This document shows positions 25,712-33,968 of a stretch of 34,821 nt of DNA, one piece after another. A model generated the notes under the pieces. That model searched no databases. It saw nothing but the letters and a program-made list of their open reading frames with translations, and was not told the origin of the DNA. The stretch is from Candidatus Kuenenia stuttgartensis (GTDB taxonomy: Bacteria; Planctomycetota; Planctomycetia; Pirellulales; UBA1268): contig CAMCYH010000025.1 of NCBI GenBank assembly GCA_945883745.1, forward strand, positions 1-34,821, read 5' to 3'. The position numbers and the translations under genes are program-made. Each line of letters begins with the position of its first letter. The stretch's first letter is position 1.

Positions 25712-25843
25712 GGGGCTGCCCGTGCCACATCGCCGGACGTTCGCTTCGGCCCTCCAGGCCTGCGCTCACTCCCTGCCAGCATCGCTTCCGGCATCCTGCC
25801 TCCGCTCGCTGCCAAGGCCGGCTCTCGCGGCACGGGTAACCCC
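25712..25843. repeat. Cloverleaf-type inverted-repeat element, copy 3
   Basis: The copy is 132 bp, the same length as copy 2. Ends GGGGCTGCCCGTGCCAC and GCGGCACGGGTAACCCC pair with a few mismatches, and the inner GCCGG/CCGGC stem is kept. The internal hairpins are weaker (GGCC/GGCC at 25748-25760, TGCC/GGCA at 25774-25793). The interior is closest to copy 1, with shared GGCATCCTGCCT and GCTGCCAA. It sits 19 bp from the stop of the RimK-like gene. Confidence 0.8.
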
Positions 25844-25862
25844 GAGTTGTTTCGCTCAGTCT

Positions 25863-26783
25863 TCAGCTTGCGAATGTGGATTGCTCGACATACTCGGCCA
25901 CGGCTCCGGTGATGTCGGCTCCGGTTGCCGCTTCGAGACCTCGCCAGCCAGGGACGCCGTTGACTTCGAGGACCGCCACGCCCCCGTCGGGGGTCGGGAT
26001 CAGGTCGACTCCTGCGATCTCTGTGCCCACGGCAGCAGCGGCCTGCCGGGCGCTGCTCAGCCAGTCGTCGGGAGGCGCGAACGGCTCAGCCTGACCGCCG
26101 CAGGCAAGGTTGGTTCGCCATTCACCAACGCCTGCATGCCGCCGCATCGCAAAGCTGCGAGCACCCACCAGCAGAATGCGGGCGTCCCATCCCGGATGGG
26201 GAATGAATTGCTGGATGTAGAAGATTCCGCCGCACGATTCCGTGGCCGTGGAGGATCGCGTCGCAGCCTCGACGTCAGCGGCCGTTTTCAGCCGCACGAG
26301 GCCCCGGCCGCGGGATCCGAACAGTGGCTTGAGGAGGCAATCGCCTCCAAGGTCTTCCCAGGCAGCTACGGCAGCCGCCGTATCCTGCACGACACGGGTG
26401 GCTGGCACCGTAAGGCCCGCCGCGGCGATATGACAGAGCGCGAGGTGCTTGTCGATTGCCACTTCGAGCGACCGCGGACTGTTGATCACCCGGACGCCAC
26501 GGTTGGCGATCCGACCGAGGAGATTCATCCGAAAGATGACGTGCTCCAGCCGTTGGTCTGTGCGGCCCCCGCCAGGCATGCCCCTCACGACGACGATGTC
26601 GGCCTGAGCCACGGCCGTCGGCCCGATCGTTTCACGCTCGCTGGCGGAAATCGCCAGGCCGGCGGAGAGCCGTTGCCAAGGTACGATTTCCGCCACGTGG
26701 CCACGACCGGCAAGTGTCTCGGTCAGTCTCCTGGCATGCCAGCCCGTCGCCTCCCCCACGATCACTGCTCGGTGGCGGCTCAC
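25863..26783 (-). CDS. RimK/MptN-type ATP-grasp ligase, probable H4MPT glutamate ligase
   Basis: The 306-aa protein has the RimK plan: an N-terminal domain, VINSPRSLEVAIDKHLAL, an ATP-grasp core with DCLLKPLFGSRGRGLVRL, FYIQQFIPH, and the metal site VAVLEVNGVPGWRGLE. Archaeal MptN of this family adds glutamate to tetrahydromethanopterin precursors, and a RimK-like gene is part of bacterial H4MPT islands. The start GTG overlaps the mch stop by 4 bp, which strongly supports a C1-cofactor role. Ribosomal S6 modification is the less likely alternative. Confidence 0.85.
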   Translation of the reverse strand: MSRHRAVIVGEATGWHARRLTETLAGRGHVAEIVPWQRLSAGLAISASERETIGPTAVAQADIVVVRGMPGGGRTDQRLEHVIFRMNLLGRIANRGVRVINSPRSLEVAIDKHLALCHIAAAGLTVPATRVVQDTAAAVAAWEDLGGDCLLKPLFGSRGRGLVRLKTAADVEAATRSSTATESCGGIFYIQQFIPHPGWDARILLVGARSFAMRRHAGVGEWRTNLACGGQAEPFAPPDDWLSSARQAAAAVGTEIAGVDLIPTPDGGVAVLEVNGVPGWRGLEAATGADITGAVAEYVEQSTFAS

Positions 26784-27766
26784 GCACCAACTCCGGCAGC
26801 TTTCTCAGCCGGTGTCGTAAACGACGTCTGAACGATCTCCGGTGCAAGGCTCCCAAAGCGATGGCGGCAGCCCGTGTCGACATTGACGAAGTCGATCATG
26901 GCAGGGGCGAAAAGAGCTGGGTCGAGGGCGTAGAAGTCGCGGCCGGCCCGCTCGAACAGATGGAGGAAGAGCGATCCGTAGTCCGGCGATGCCCGACTGA
27001 CCGCCTTTGGGCCGATGGCGAGCAGGCTCGCGTCGTCACCGCTCACCTCGAGCACGACATGACCTCCATACAGAATCGCGTCGTTCGTCCGCCCGATGGC
27101 GACGAGATCCTTCCGCGGCACGGGGGCCAGCGGGGCGCGTCCCTGGCCTCGGCGGATCCGTCCCAGATCAAACCGCAGATCGTGGAGTTTGTGGAGCGCG
27201 GTTTCCAGCGAGCGGGCGATGACCTGGAGCGTGCCGGCCGGGCTGGCTGTTCGAGCCACCAGAAGAAGAAGCTGCTCCGGGGGCACGCCGGCATCGAGGG
27301 CGAGTTGGCGACAGACCTGCTCCGGTGGCAGGGAAGACGTTTCGAGAAGGCCCACCGCCGACGGTGGTCGCTCCCGCATGCCGATGTCATCGAAGAGATG
27401 CTCGCGGCCGATCGCAGCCCGCACCGGACCGCTCGCCATTGCAAAATAGCTACCGTCACTGACCTTCCAGCCGGCGTACTGGGATGCCAGGCAGGCGGCG
27501 ACCGCCTCCTCGCTCGAGACGGTGACAACGGGCCACGGGCAGTCGGGCCACTCGTCCCCAAAACTGGCGACCGGCTGGAGGGTTACCACCCCGCGACCGG
27601 CCAGTGCCGCCCGCGCCATCACGAGGCCCGCGTCGCGACCCCCCGATTCCTGCACTCCGCAGTCGACGACCCGCACTCCACCGATGGAATGGACCGCGAT
27701 CCCGGCCGGCGGCGGACCGGTGAGCAACGACTCGACTTCGGCGAAAGCGGATTCATTCAGCAGCAT
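26780..27766 (-). CDS. mch: Methenyl-H4MPT cyclohydrolase
   Basis: Mch hydrolyses methenyl-H4MPT to formyl-H4MPT. The protein shows LNESAFAEVESLL at the start, VVDCGVQESGGRDAGL, YAGWKVSDGSYFAMASGP, and the later GRTNDAILYGGHVVLEV, all typical of the family. ATG 27766 gives 328 aa. The longer TTG start at 27802 would lie upstream of the predicted transcription start, so I rejected it. It forms a two-gene unit with the RimK-like ligase. A predicted promoter with an overlapping palindrome lies just upstream. Confidence 0.95.
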   Translation of the reverse strand: MLLNESAFAEVESLLTGPPPAGIAVHSIGGVRVVDCGVQESGGRDAGLVMARAALAGRGVVTLQPVASFGDEWPDCPWPVVTVSSEEAVAACLASQYAGWKVSDGSYFAMASGPVRAAIGREHLFDDIGMRERPPSAVGLLETSSLPPEQVCRQLALDAGVPPEQLLLLVARTASPAGTLQVIARSLETALHKLHDLRFDLGRIRRGQGRAPLAPVPRKDLVAIGRTNDAILYGGHVVLEVSGDDASLLAIGPKAVSRASPDYGSLFLHLFERAGRDFYALDPALFAPAMIDFVNVDTGCRHRFGSLAPEIVQTSFTTPAEKAAGVGA

Positions 27767-27789
27767 GCGGCGGGGTCCCCGCGGTATGT

Positions 27790-27806
27790 ATGATTTCGTC
27801 AATCAT
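27790..27806. promoter_or_regulatory. 17-bp palindrome, candidate operator of the DtxR/MntR-type regulator
   Basis: ATGATT and AATCAT form a perfect inverted repeat with a 5-bp centre. The site covers most of the predicted -10 box of the mch promoter and lies 80 bp before the divergent regulator gene. DtxR/MntR proteins bind palindromes of similar size in promoters, so it is a natural candidate; binding has not been shown. Confidence 0.5.
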
Positions 27807-27830
27807 GGTCTTGCCGACGCGGGGCGACAA
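27802..27830 (-). promoter_or_regulatory. Predicted mch promoter
   Basis: On the minus strand TTGTCG (27825-27830) and CATGAT (27802-27807) are exactly 17 bp apart, each with four of six consensus bases. Transcription would begin near 27795, leaving a leader of about 28 nt before ATG 27766. Confidence 0.45.
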
Positions 27831-27885
27831 CGTCCCGCATCGGCGATCGTGAAAACCGCCCCTGCACCCTCGAGGTCGACCTGCC

Positions 27886-28554
27886 GTGCCCAGCCTGACG
27901 GTCGAAAACTACGTCAAGACGATCTTCCAGATCAGCAGCGATCAGGATGGCAAGCCGGCCAGCACCGGGCAGATCGCAGCAGCGCTGGGCGTCCTTCCCG
28001 GAACGGTCACGAGCATGCTCAAGACGCTCGACGCGGCCCGACTCGCCACTCACAAACCCTATGAGGGTGTCTCACTTACCCGGGCCGGGCGGATGCTTGC
28101 CCTGCGAATGATCCGGCGGCATCGACTCATCGAGTTGTTTCTGCTGCGGACGCTCGACATGACCTGGGACGAGGTGCACGACGAGGCTGAGCACATGGAG
28201 CATGCCGTCAGCGATCTGCTCATCGATCGCATCGACGCCTTCTTGGGGCATCCCGAAGTCGACCCACACGGTGATCCGATTCCGCGTGGTGAGACGATGA
28301 CGATGCAGACCATCGCTGCCGAGGCCCGTTCGCTGGCCGCTGTCGCCGAGGGAAGCCGATTCCGACTGGCCCGCGTGCTCGACCAGTCGTCAGAATTTCT
28401 GCGGTATCTCACCGAGTCAGGCCTGGCGCTTGGCACCGTGGGAGAAGTGGAGCGGAATCCCGACGGTGCCGGGCTGATGCGGATCAGGCTTGGCAGGCAG
28501 TCACTCTCGCTCGCGCTCGATGCTGCCGGGAAGATCGTCGTCACCGAGGCGTGA
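27886..28554 (+). CDS. DtxR/MntR-family metal-dependent regulator
   Basis: The 222-aa protein (GTG start) has a winged HTH (residues 1-65), a dimerisation and metal region, and a C-terminal FeoA/SH3-like domain (about 145-222). Numbering matches DtxR closely: His79, Glu83, His98, Glu105 and His106 are present. Position 102 is Glu instead of the DtxR Cys, as in manganese-responsive MntR. Asn8 stands where MntR has Asp and DtxR has Met. The metal is therefore uncertain, with manganese favoured. It is divergent from mch and its end overlaps the PTPS gene by 14 bp. No metal transporter is adjacent, which is unusual for the family. Confidence 0.88.
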   Translation: MPSLTVENYVKTIFQISSDQDGKPASTGQIAAALGVLPGTVTSMLKTLDAARLATHKPYEGVSLTRAGRMLALRMIRRHRLIELFLLRTLDMTWDEVHDEAEHMEHAVSDLLIDRIDAFLGHPEVDPHGDPIPRGETMTMQTIAAEARSLAAVAEGSRFRLARVLDQSSEFLRYLTESGLALGTVGEVERNPDGAGLMRIRLGRQSLSLALDAAGKIVVTEA

Positions 28555-29053
28555 CGCGGCGTTCCCACATGGCCGACTGCCCGAGGCACTCATCGACCTC
28601 GATTCTGAGAGTGCCAGCGATCGGTTGGCCACGGTCGGTCATCGCCTGCAGCAATTCGCCGCCGATCCAGCGGGCGAGCCATTCGGCCGTCGTGTTGACC
28701 ATCGGGAGCAGCACGCATTCATCGGCCGGAAACACCCAGCGCCGATCACCAAACTGCACGGTGACTTCCGCCCGGCGCGAGGGCCCCTCCGACGTCGTCA
28801 CCTGAAGCAGACGATTTTCGGTGGGGAGGAGCATCCGATGATCGAGCCGCGAGGTGATCGCGGAAAGCTGATCACGAAGCAGGATGAAGTCGATCACCAT
28901 GCCGTGCGGATCGGGTTCTCCCTCCACCTCGGCGGCCACCGTCCAGTTGTGTCCGTGGACCGACTCGCAGAGCGTGTCGCTCAGTGTGATGAAATGGCCG
29001 GCACAGAAGACATGCACCGCCTTCCGCATGTGGACGGCATAGCGCTCGGTCAT
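28541..29053 (-). CDS. 6-pyruvoyl-tetrahydropterin synthase (PTPS/QueD) homologue
   Basis: PTPS-family enzymes act on dihydroneopterin triphosphate. The 170-aa protein has the zinc histidines in AGHF and HGHNW, with Cys four residues ahead of the HGH (CESVHGH), then GMVIDFILLRDQL and LDHRMLLP. The NTTAEWLARWI segment and a C-terminal Glu-containing stretch (RIEVDECLG) complete the fold. Because it is coupled by 4 bp to a CitG-family gene and near mch, a role in H4MPT pterin synthesis is likelier than queuosine synthesis. An insertion of about 25 residues follows the LDH motif. Confidence 0.85.
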   Translation of the reverse strand: MTERYAVHMRKAVHVFCAGHFITLSDTLCESVHGHNWTVAAEVEGEPDPHGMVIDFILLRDQLSAITSRLDHRMLLPTENRLLQVTTSEGPSRRAEVTVQFGDRRWVFPADECVLLPMVNTTAEWLARWIGGELLQAMTDRGQPIAGTLRIEVDECLGQSAMWERRVTPR

Positions 29054-29994
29054 GGGGACTGACTCCGCAGGAGAATGTAGAGGGCCGCGGCGACAAGATC
29101 GGCCGTGGTGCCCGGATTGATGCGCACGGGATCACGAAGCGAGCGATCAAAAGCGGCCACCGCTTCACGCCGGTCTGGCGGGATCGTAGCGATGACGGCG
29201 GCAGCCCGCCCTGAGACTTCGACAGCGATGCGGCTGCCATGCCGGCGCAGGATGAGCGAGTCTGGCGCGCGGGCCAGTTGCCGCAGGAACGCATCGACGA
29301 CGGCCTCCCGCCAGTCCACGACTCGCGATAGGGCGATCGATAAATCGACGATCAAACCGCCGAGAACGCTCGCATAGCCCCTCGTCCAGAGCGCCGCGAT
29401 CGAATCGTGGCCGGCGGCCAACTGCATGGCGTCGAGAATGCTGCCGGGTGGGGGACCGGCCAGATCGTGTCGCGCGGTGGTTCCCATGCCCCCCGGGCCC
29501 GCCTCGCCGATTGCCTTCCAGATGGCGGCCGTGTCGGCGGCGTCGAGGCTCCCAAGCACCGCGGCCACCGCGACAGAGAGCGACGCGACCGTGTCATCCT
29601 CCGCTCCCGTTGGCCACCCGTCCGGGGCCACTGCGGCGAGCGGTGCGATTGCGAGGATCATGCCGAGATTCGCGTTGGAACGGGTCACGCGCCGGGATTG
29701 CCGAACGGCTTCGAGAATCACCCATCCCAACGGCATGTCGGCCGCCTGCTCGAGAATCGGACCGATGGCGAGAGCGGCGGCAACGAGATCGTCGTGCGTG
29801 AGATCGGGGAAGCCGGCGGCAGGGTGGACATTTCCCGGCTTTGGAGCCGATGCCTCAAGGAGGCAGGCCATCGAGGCAGCCCAGCCCGCCCCGTAGGGCG
29901 GGAGGGTGGTCGGCATGCGGCCGTCCCACTCGCAGCACGCCTCCCGCAGTTTTCCAGCGGCGAGGCGGATGTGTGAATCTTGTGTGGCGAGCAT
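29050..29994 (-). CDS. CitG/MdcB-family (triphosphoribosyl-dephospho-CoA synthase-like) protein
   Basis: The 314-aa protein has the family signature LLEASAPKPGNVHPAAGFPDLTH in two stretches (EASAPKPGNV about residue 49), TRSNANLGMILAIAPLA and a late RINPGTTADLVAAALY. CitG attaches a ribosyl moiety to dephospho-CoA for citrate lyase. No citrate or malonate lyase gene is here, and relatives occur in methanogens and in bacterial H4MPT islands. A phosphoribosyl transfer in H4MPT synthesis is a reasonable guess. Its stop overlaps the PTPS start (ATGA). Confidence 0.85.
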   Translation of the reverse strand: MLATQDSHIRLAAGKLREACCEWDGRMPTTLPPYGAGWAASMACLLEASAPKPGNVHPAAGFPDLTHDDLVAAALAIGPILEQAADMPLGWVILEAVRQSRRVTRSNANLGMILAIAPLAAVAPDGWPTGAEDDTVASLSVAVAAVLGSLDAADTAAIWKAIGEAGPGGMGTTARHDLAGPPPGSILDAMQLAAGHDSIAALWTRGYASVLGGLIVDLSIALSRVVDWREAVVDAFLRQLARAPDSLILRRHGSRIAVEVSGRAAAVIATIPPDRREAVAAFDRSLRDPVRINPGTTADLVAAALYILLRSQSP

Positions 29995-30094
29995 CAGGGT
30001 CTCAGAAAATCGGCTGGCAAACGGTACACTCCGAACCGCAAAGTCTACCGCAAACAGACCGGCGGATGACGCTCATCACGGAGCAAGGATAGCC

Positions 30095-32308
30095 ATGCCA
30101 GACCACGACACGACAATCCCCCCCGAGGCCTTCATCAACCGGGAGTTGAGCTGGCTCGAGTTCAACCTGCGGGTGCTCGAAGAGGCCGAGAACGCCGAAA
30201 ACCCGCTGCTGGAGCGGATGAAGTTTCTCGCAATTTTCAGTTCCAACCTCGACGAATTTTTCATGGTTCGGGTGTCGGGTGTCCGCGAGCAGGCGTTTGG
30301 AGAAAGTGCTCCGCAGGACTACGCCGCTGACGGTCTGGCAGCGATCAGCCAGTTGCGGGCGATCGCTGCCCGTACTCAGGAATTGGTGGCGCGGCAGTAT
30401 CGTTGCCTCAAGGAAAGCATCGGCCCGGCAATGGCAGCGGAGGGTTTTGAACTGCTTCGCTACGACGCGCTTTCCGGGGATCAGCTTGAGCACGTCGACC
30501 GTTTCTTCCGTGAGCGAGCGCTGCCGATTCTCACGCCGATGGCCTGCGACCCAGCCCATCCTTCACCCCGCTATCACAATCGTGGCCTCTACCTCGGCGT
30601 CATGCTCGAGCACTCCGAGGGCCTCGGCCCGAACCAGCTCTTCGCTGTCGTACAGGTGCCGCAGGTGCTGCCGCGAGTCGTGGTGGTGCCGAATTCAGAG
30701 CCGGGCAAGACGTCATTTCTCCTCCTGGAAGACATCGTGGCCGCCCGGCTTCCCGAGCTCTTTGGCGGCTTCAGCGTGAGGTCTTGGACTGCCTTCCGGA
30801 TCACCCGCGACAGCGACATGGAGCTGCTGGAGCAGGAGTCTGACGACATGCTGCGGCTGATCGAGGAGCGGCTCAAAACCCGCCAGCGCGGCCAGGCGGT
30901 ACGGATCGAGATCGCCTCACGGGCTGACGAGACGCTGGGGCGGCTGATCATCGACGATGAGGGGCTGCACGACGGCACCGAAGACGGCTACAGCGAGGTC
31001 TACCGCATCGACGGCCCGCTCGATCTCACCGGGCTGTGGGAACTGTACAAGATGCCGGGCTTTGAGCGGCTCAAGGACAAGCCCTTCACGCCACGGATCC
31101 CGGCGCCGCTCGACCGGCGTGGTGGCGACATCTTCGCAGCCATCGCCCGGCAAGACATCCTCCTGCATCATCCGTACGATTCCTTTGATCCGGTGGTCGA
31201 TTTTGTAACCACGGCTGCAAACGATCCGCGGGTGCTCGCGATCAAGCAGACGCTCTACCGCACCAGCGGCGACTCGCCGATCTCGCGGGCCCTCATGGCG
31301 GCGGCCGAGTCTGGGAAGCACGTCACGGCACTCGTCGAGCTCAAGGCACGATTTGACGAGGCGAACAACGTCAGTTGGGCGCGGCAGCTCGAACGGGCCG
31401 GCGTGCATGTCGTGTTCGGCTTTCTCGATCTGAAGACGCACTGCAAGGTGTCGCTCGTGGTCCGCAACGAGGGCAGTTCGCTGCGTCGCTACGTCCACCT
31501 CGGTACCGGCAATTACAATCCCGCCACGGCTACCCTCTACACGGACCTTGGGCTCTTCACCGCCGACGAGGCGATTGCCGAGGACGCCTCGGCACTGTTC
31601 AATTTGCTCACCGGCTATTCACAGGGGCATGCGTGGCGGAAGCTGGTGGTAGCGCCCAACGACCTCCACCGGAGGACGCTGGAACTGATCGACGAGCAGG
31701 CCGAGCGAGCCCGGGCAGGGCTACCGGCACGAATTTTTGCCAAGCTCAATTCGCTGGTCGATCATCGTGTGATCGAGGCGCTCTATCGGGCCAGCCAGGC
31801 GGGGGTGCCGATCGACATCGTGGCTCGGGGCATCTGCTGCCTGCGGCCGGGAGTGCCGGGCCTCAGTGAGACGATTCGCGTCACCAGCATCGTGGATCGG
31901 TTCCTGGAACACAGCCGAATCTACATTTTCGGTGAAGCAGAGGAGGCACAGGTTTTTCTCGCCAGTGCCGACTGGATGCCGCGTAACTTCTTCCGTCGGG
32001 TGGAGGTGATGTTTCCAGTACTGGCGGAGGACCTTCGCGGCCGCATCCTCGAAGAGATCGTGCCGACCTACCTCGCCGATAACACCCGCGCCCGCCGCCT
32101 CGACGCCGACGGAGTGTTTCATTTGCCGCAGGCGGGGGCAGGGCAGGAGTCGCACCGCTGCCAGGCCGAGTTCTTGCAGCGGGTCGCCCAGCAGCCTCAG
32201 ACGCCCGTAGCGTTGCCGTCCCTTCCTCACGCGGCCCGGCCCGTCCGAGGGCGGGGACGCCGGCCCCTCAGCCCCGGTCGCGTCGCACCCAAGGCCCGGC
32301 GGAAGTAG
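30095..32308 (+). CDS. ppk1: Polyphosphate kinase 1
   Basis: PPK1 makes polyphosphate from ATP and can run in reverse. From ATG 30095 (AAGGAT just upstream) the protein has 737 aa. The N-terminus INRELSWLEFNLRVLEEA and NLDEFFMVRVSG is typical. The phospho-accepting His is about 468 in YVHLGTGNYN, and a second conserved His is about 606 in FLEHSRIYIFG. ADWMPRNFFRRVEVMFP is also present. After residue 670 follows a tail of about 60 residues rich in Arg, Pro and Gln that is not part of the family core. The gene is divergent from the CitG-family gene (100 bp apart). Confidence 0.96.
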   Translation: MPDHDTTIPPEAFINRELSWLEFNLRVLEEAENAENPLLERMKFLAIFSSNLDEFFMVRVSGVREQAFGESAPQDYAADGLAAISQLRAIAARTQELVARQYRCLKESIGPAMAAEGFELLRYDALSGDQLEHVDRFFRERALPILTPMACDPAHPSPRYHNRGLYLGVMLEHSEGLGPNQLFAVVQVPQVLPRVVVVPNSEPGKTSFLLLEDIVAARLPELFGGFSVRSWTAFRITRDSDMELLEQESDDMLRLIEERLKTRQRGQAVRIEIASRADETLGRLIIDDEGLHDGTEDGYSEVYRIDGPLDLTGLWELYKMPGFERLKDKPFTPRIPAPLDRRGGDIFAAIARQDILLHHPYDSFDPVVDFVTTAANDPRVLAIKQTLYRTSGDSPISRALMAAAESGKHVTALVELKARFDEANNVSWARQLERAGVHVVFGFLDLKTHCKVSLVVRNEGSSLRRYVHLGTGNYNPATATLYTDLGLFTADEAIAEDASALFNLLTGYSQGHAWRKLVVAPNDLHRRTLELIDEQAERARAGLPARIFAKLNSLVDHRVIEALYRASQAGVPIDIVARGICCLRPGVPGLSETIRVTSIVDRFLEHSRIYIFGEAEEAQVFLASADWMPRNFFRRVEVMFPVLAEDLRGRILEEIVPTYLADNTRARRLDADGVFHLPQAGAGQESHRCQAEFLQRVAQQPQTPVALPSLPHAARPVRGRGRRPLSPGRVAPKARRK

Positions 32309-32383
32309 GCGGGGCGCTGTTCGTGGCGGTCGCGAAAAGAGTGTTACGATAGGGGCTTTCGACCCTCCAGGAACAGATCCGCG

Positions 32384-33325
32384 ATGGCGGAGGATCACTA
32401 TCAAACGCTCGGCGTGAGCCGAACGGCGTCGGCAGAGGAAATTCGCAAGGCCTATCGAGATCTGGCCCGGAAGTATCATCCGGACCTGCATCCCGACGAC
32501 GAGACGGCCAAAGAGAAGTTCAAGCAGGTTCAGTCTGCGTTCGACGTACTCAATGATCCCAGCAAGCGGGAGATGTACGACCGCTACGGAAGTTCGTTTG
32601 AAGGCGTGGGAGCGGGGGGAGCAGGCGGTGGTAGTTGGACCGGTGGTGGGCCGTTTCCCGGGGGTGGCGGCGAGATCGACCTCGAAAGCCTGTTTGGCGG
32701 TGGCGGTGGTTTCGGCGACCTATTTGGCCGCGGCCGCGGAACCCGTCAGCGTCGACGACCCGCTCAGACACCGGGCGAGGACATCACGGCGTCCATCACC
32801 ATTCCCTTTCGAATTTCCATCGACGGCGGCAAGACCGACGTACGCATCGAACGCGGCGGCAAGATCGAGACCATCAGCGTCACCATTCCTCAGGGACTTC
32901 CCGACGGGGCACGAATGCGACTGCGGGGGCAGGGCTTGCCGGGAAGCGGTGGTGGTGTGGCGGGCGATCTTGTGCTTCAGGTGCACGTGGAACAGCATCC
33001 AGTCTTTCACCGCTCTGGCGACACACTGGAAGTGACGCTGCCGGTGTCGCTCTCTGAAGCGATCGAGGGCGCGAAGGTGGACCTGCCGACGCCTTGGGGC
33101 ACGATCGTACTGAGGATTCCACCGGGCACGTCGAGTGGCAAGAAACTGCGGGCCGCTGGGATGGGCGTGCACCACGGCAATGGCGCGAAGGGGGATCTCA
33201 TCGCCGAAGTGCAGATCATGCTGCCCCCCGTCGGCGACCCCGCACTTCGCGAGCGTTTGGCCGACGCGGCGAAGGCGGCAGAGACGGCAAACCCGGAAAA
33301 CGTGAGGTCGCGGCTGCAGTGGTGA
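32384..33325 (+). CDS. DnaJ-family co-chaperone (CbpA-like)
   Basis: The 313-aa protein has a J domain (residues 1-70) with the HPD motif in KYHPDLHPDD, a Gly-rich linker (about 75-125), and two C-terminal beta domains. There is no CxxCxGxG zinc region, so it is of the CbpA/class II type and stimulates DnaK by the J domain alone. The second beta domain contains PVSLSEAIEGAKVDLPTPWG. ATG 32384 follows AGGA. The stop overlaps the rnpA start by one base (TGATG). Confidence 0.92.
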   Translation: MAEDHYQTLGVSRTASAEEIRKAYRDLARKYHPDLHPDDETAKEKFKQVQSAFDVLNDPSKREMYDRYGSSFEGVGAGGAGGGSWTGGGPFPGGGGEIDLESLFGGGGGFGDLFGRGRGTRQRRRPAQTPGEDITASITIPFRISIDGGKTDVRIERGGKIETISVTIPQGLPDGARMRLRGQGLPGSGGGVAGDLVLQVHVEQHPVFHRSGDTLEVTLPVSLSEAIEGAKVDLPTPWGTIVLRIPPGTSSGKKLRAAGMGVHHGNGAKGDLIAEVQIMLPPVGDPALRERLADAAKAAETANPENVRSRLQW

Positions 33326-33705
33326 TGGCGGCCCCCGAGAACTTTCCCCGTGAGTCACGCTTGCTCCGCCCGGCGGAGTTTGCCCGCGTGTACGCGGTTC
33401 GGCGTTCGGTGGCCCGCGGGCCGCTTGTCCTCTACGCCGCCGCCCGGAGCGAACCTGGCGGTCGGCCGCGGCTGGGGCTCTCGGTCTCGCGGCGGATCGG
33501 CAACGCCGTACGTCGCAATCGGTGGAAGCGGCGGCTGAGGGAGGCGTTTCGGCATGTGCAGGGGAAACTCGATCCCCACTGCGATTACATCATCGTGGTG
33601 CGTTCCGGCAAGCCGCACGCAGGGAGTGACCACGAGCGGCAGACCGAGCGGATGATCATCGAACTCGCTGTTCGCGTCGCCAACGGCGGAGGGCCTCCAC
33701 GATGA
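33325..33705 (+). CDS. rnpA: RNase P protein component
   Basis: RnpA binds the RNase P RNA and helps it hold precursor tRNA. ATG 33325 gives 126 aa. Conserved parts are FARVYAVRRSVARGPLVLY, LGLSVSRRIGNAVRRNR and the continuing WKRRLREAFR, which form the RNR motif. It overlaps dnaJ by one base and yidD by 4 bp. In most bacteria rnpA follows rpmH near the origin; here the upstream genes are ppk1 and dnaJ. Confidence 0.95.
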   Translation: MAAPENFPRESRLLRPAEFARVYAVRRSVARGPLVLYAAARSEPGGRPRLGLSVSRRIGNAVRRNRWKRRLREAFRHVQGKLDPHCDYIIVVRSGKPHAGSDHERQTERMIIELAVRVANGGGPPR

Positions 33706-33968
33706 AGTGGCAACAACCATGGGCCCTGATCGGCGATGTTGGTCGCCGTTTCGACCGGCTGCTGGCAACGGGGCTCATCGCCGGAGTGATCGTCTACAAG
33801 CTCACGCTGAGCCCTCTGCTTGGTCGGCACTGCCGTTTCGAACCGACGTGCAGCGGCTACTTTCGGGCGGCTGTGGAGAAGTACGGCGCCGTGCGGGGGG
33901 GCTGGCGTGGTCTGCGGCGAATCTGTCGCTGCCACCCGTGGCATCGCGGTGGCTACGATCCGCCGTGA
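33702..33968 (+). CDS. yidD: Membrane protein insertion efficiency factor YidD
   Basis: YidD is a small membrane-associated protein that aids YidC-dependent insertion. The 88-aa product has one hydrophobic helix (about residues 20-40, LIAGVIVYKLTLSPLLG) and the conserved RFEPTCSGYFRAAVEKYG, with HPWHRGGYDPP at the end. It directly follows rnpA, as in most bacteria, but yidC is not within the window. The end overlaps the convergent Nudix gene by 16 bp. Confidence 0.95.
   Translation: MKWQQPWALIGDVGRRFDRLLATGLIAGVIVYKLTLSPLLGRHCRFEPTCSGYFRAAVEKYGAVRGGWRGLRRICRCHPWHRGGYDPP

Noticed and set aside
25399..25833. N-terminal extension of the RHH gene to 286 codons
   Set aside because: It crosses repeat copy 3 and the palindrome and has no conserved motif; ATG 25398 starts the plausible protein.
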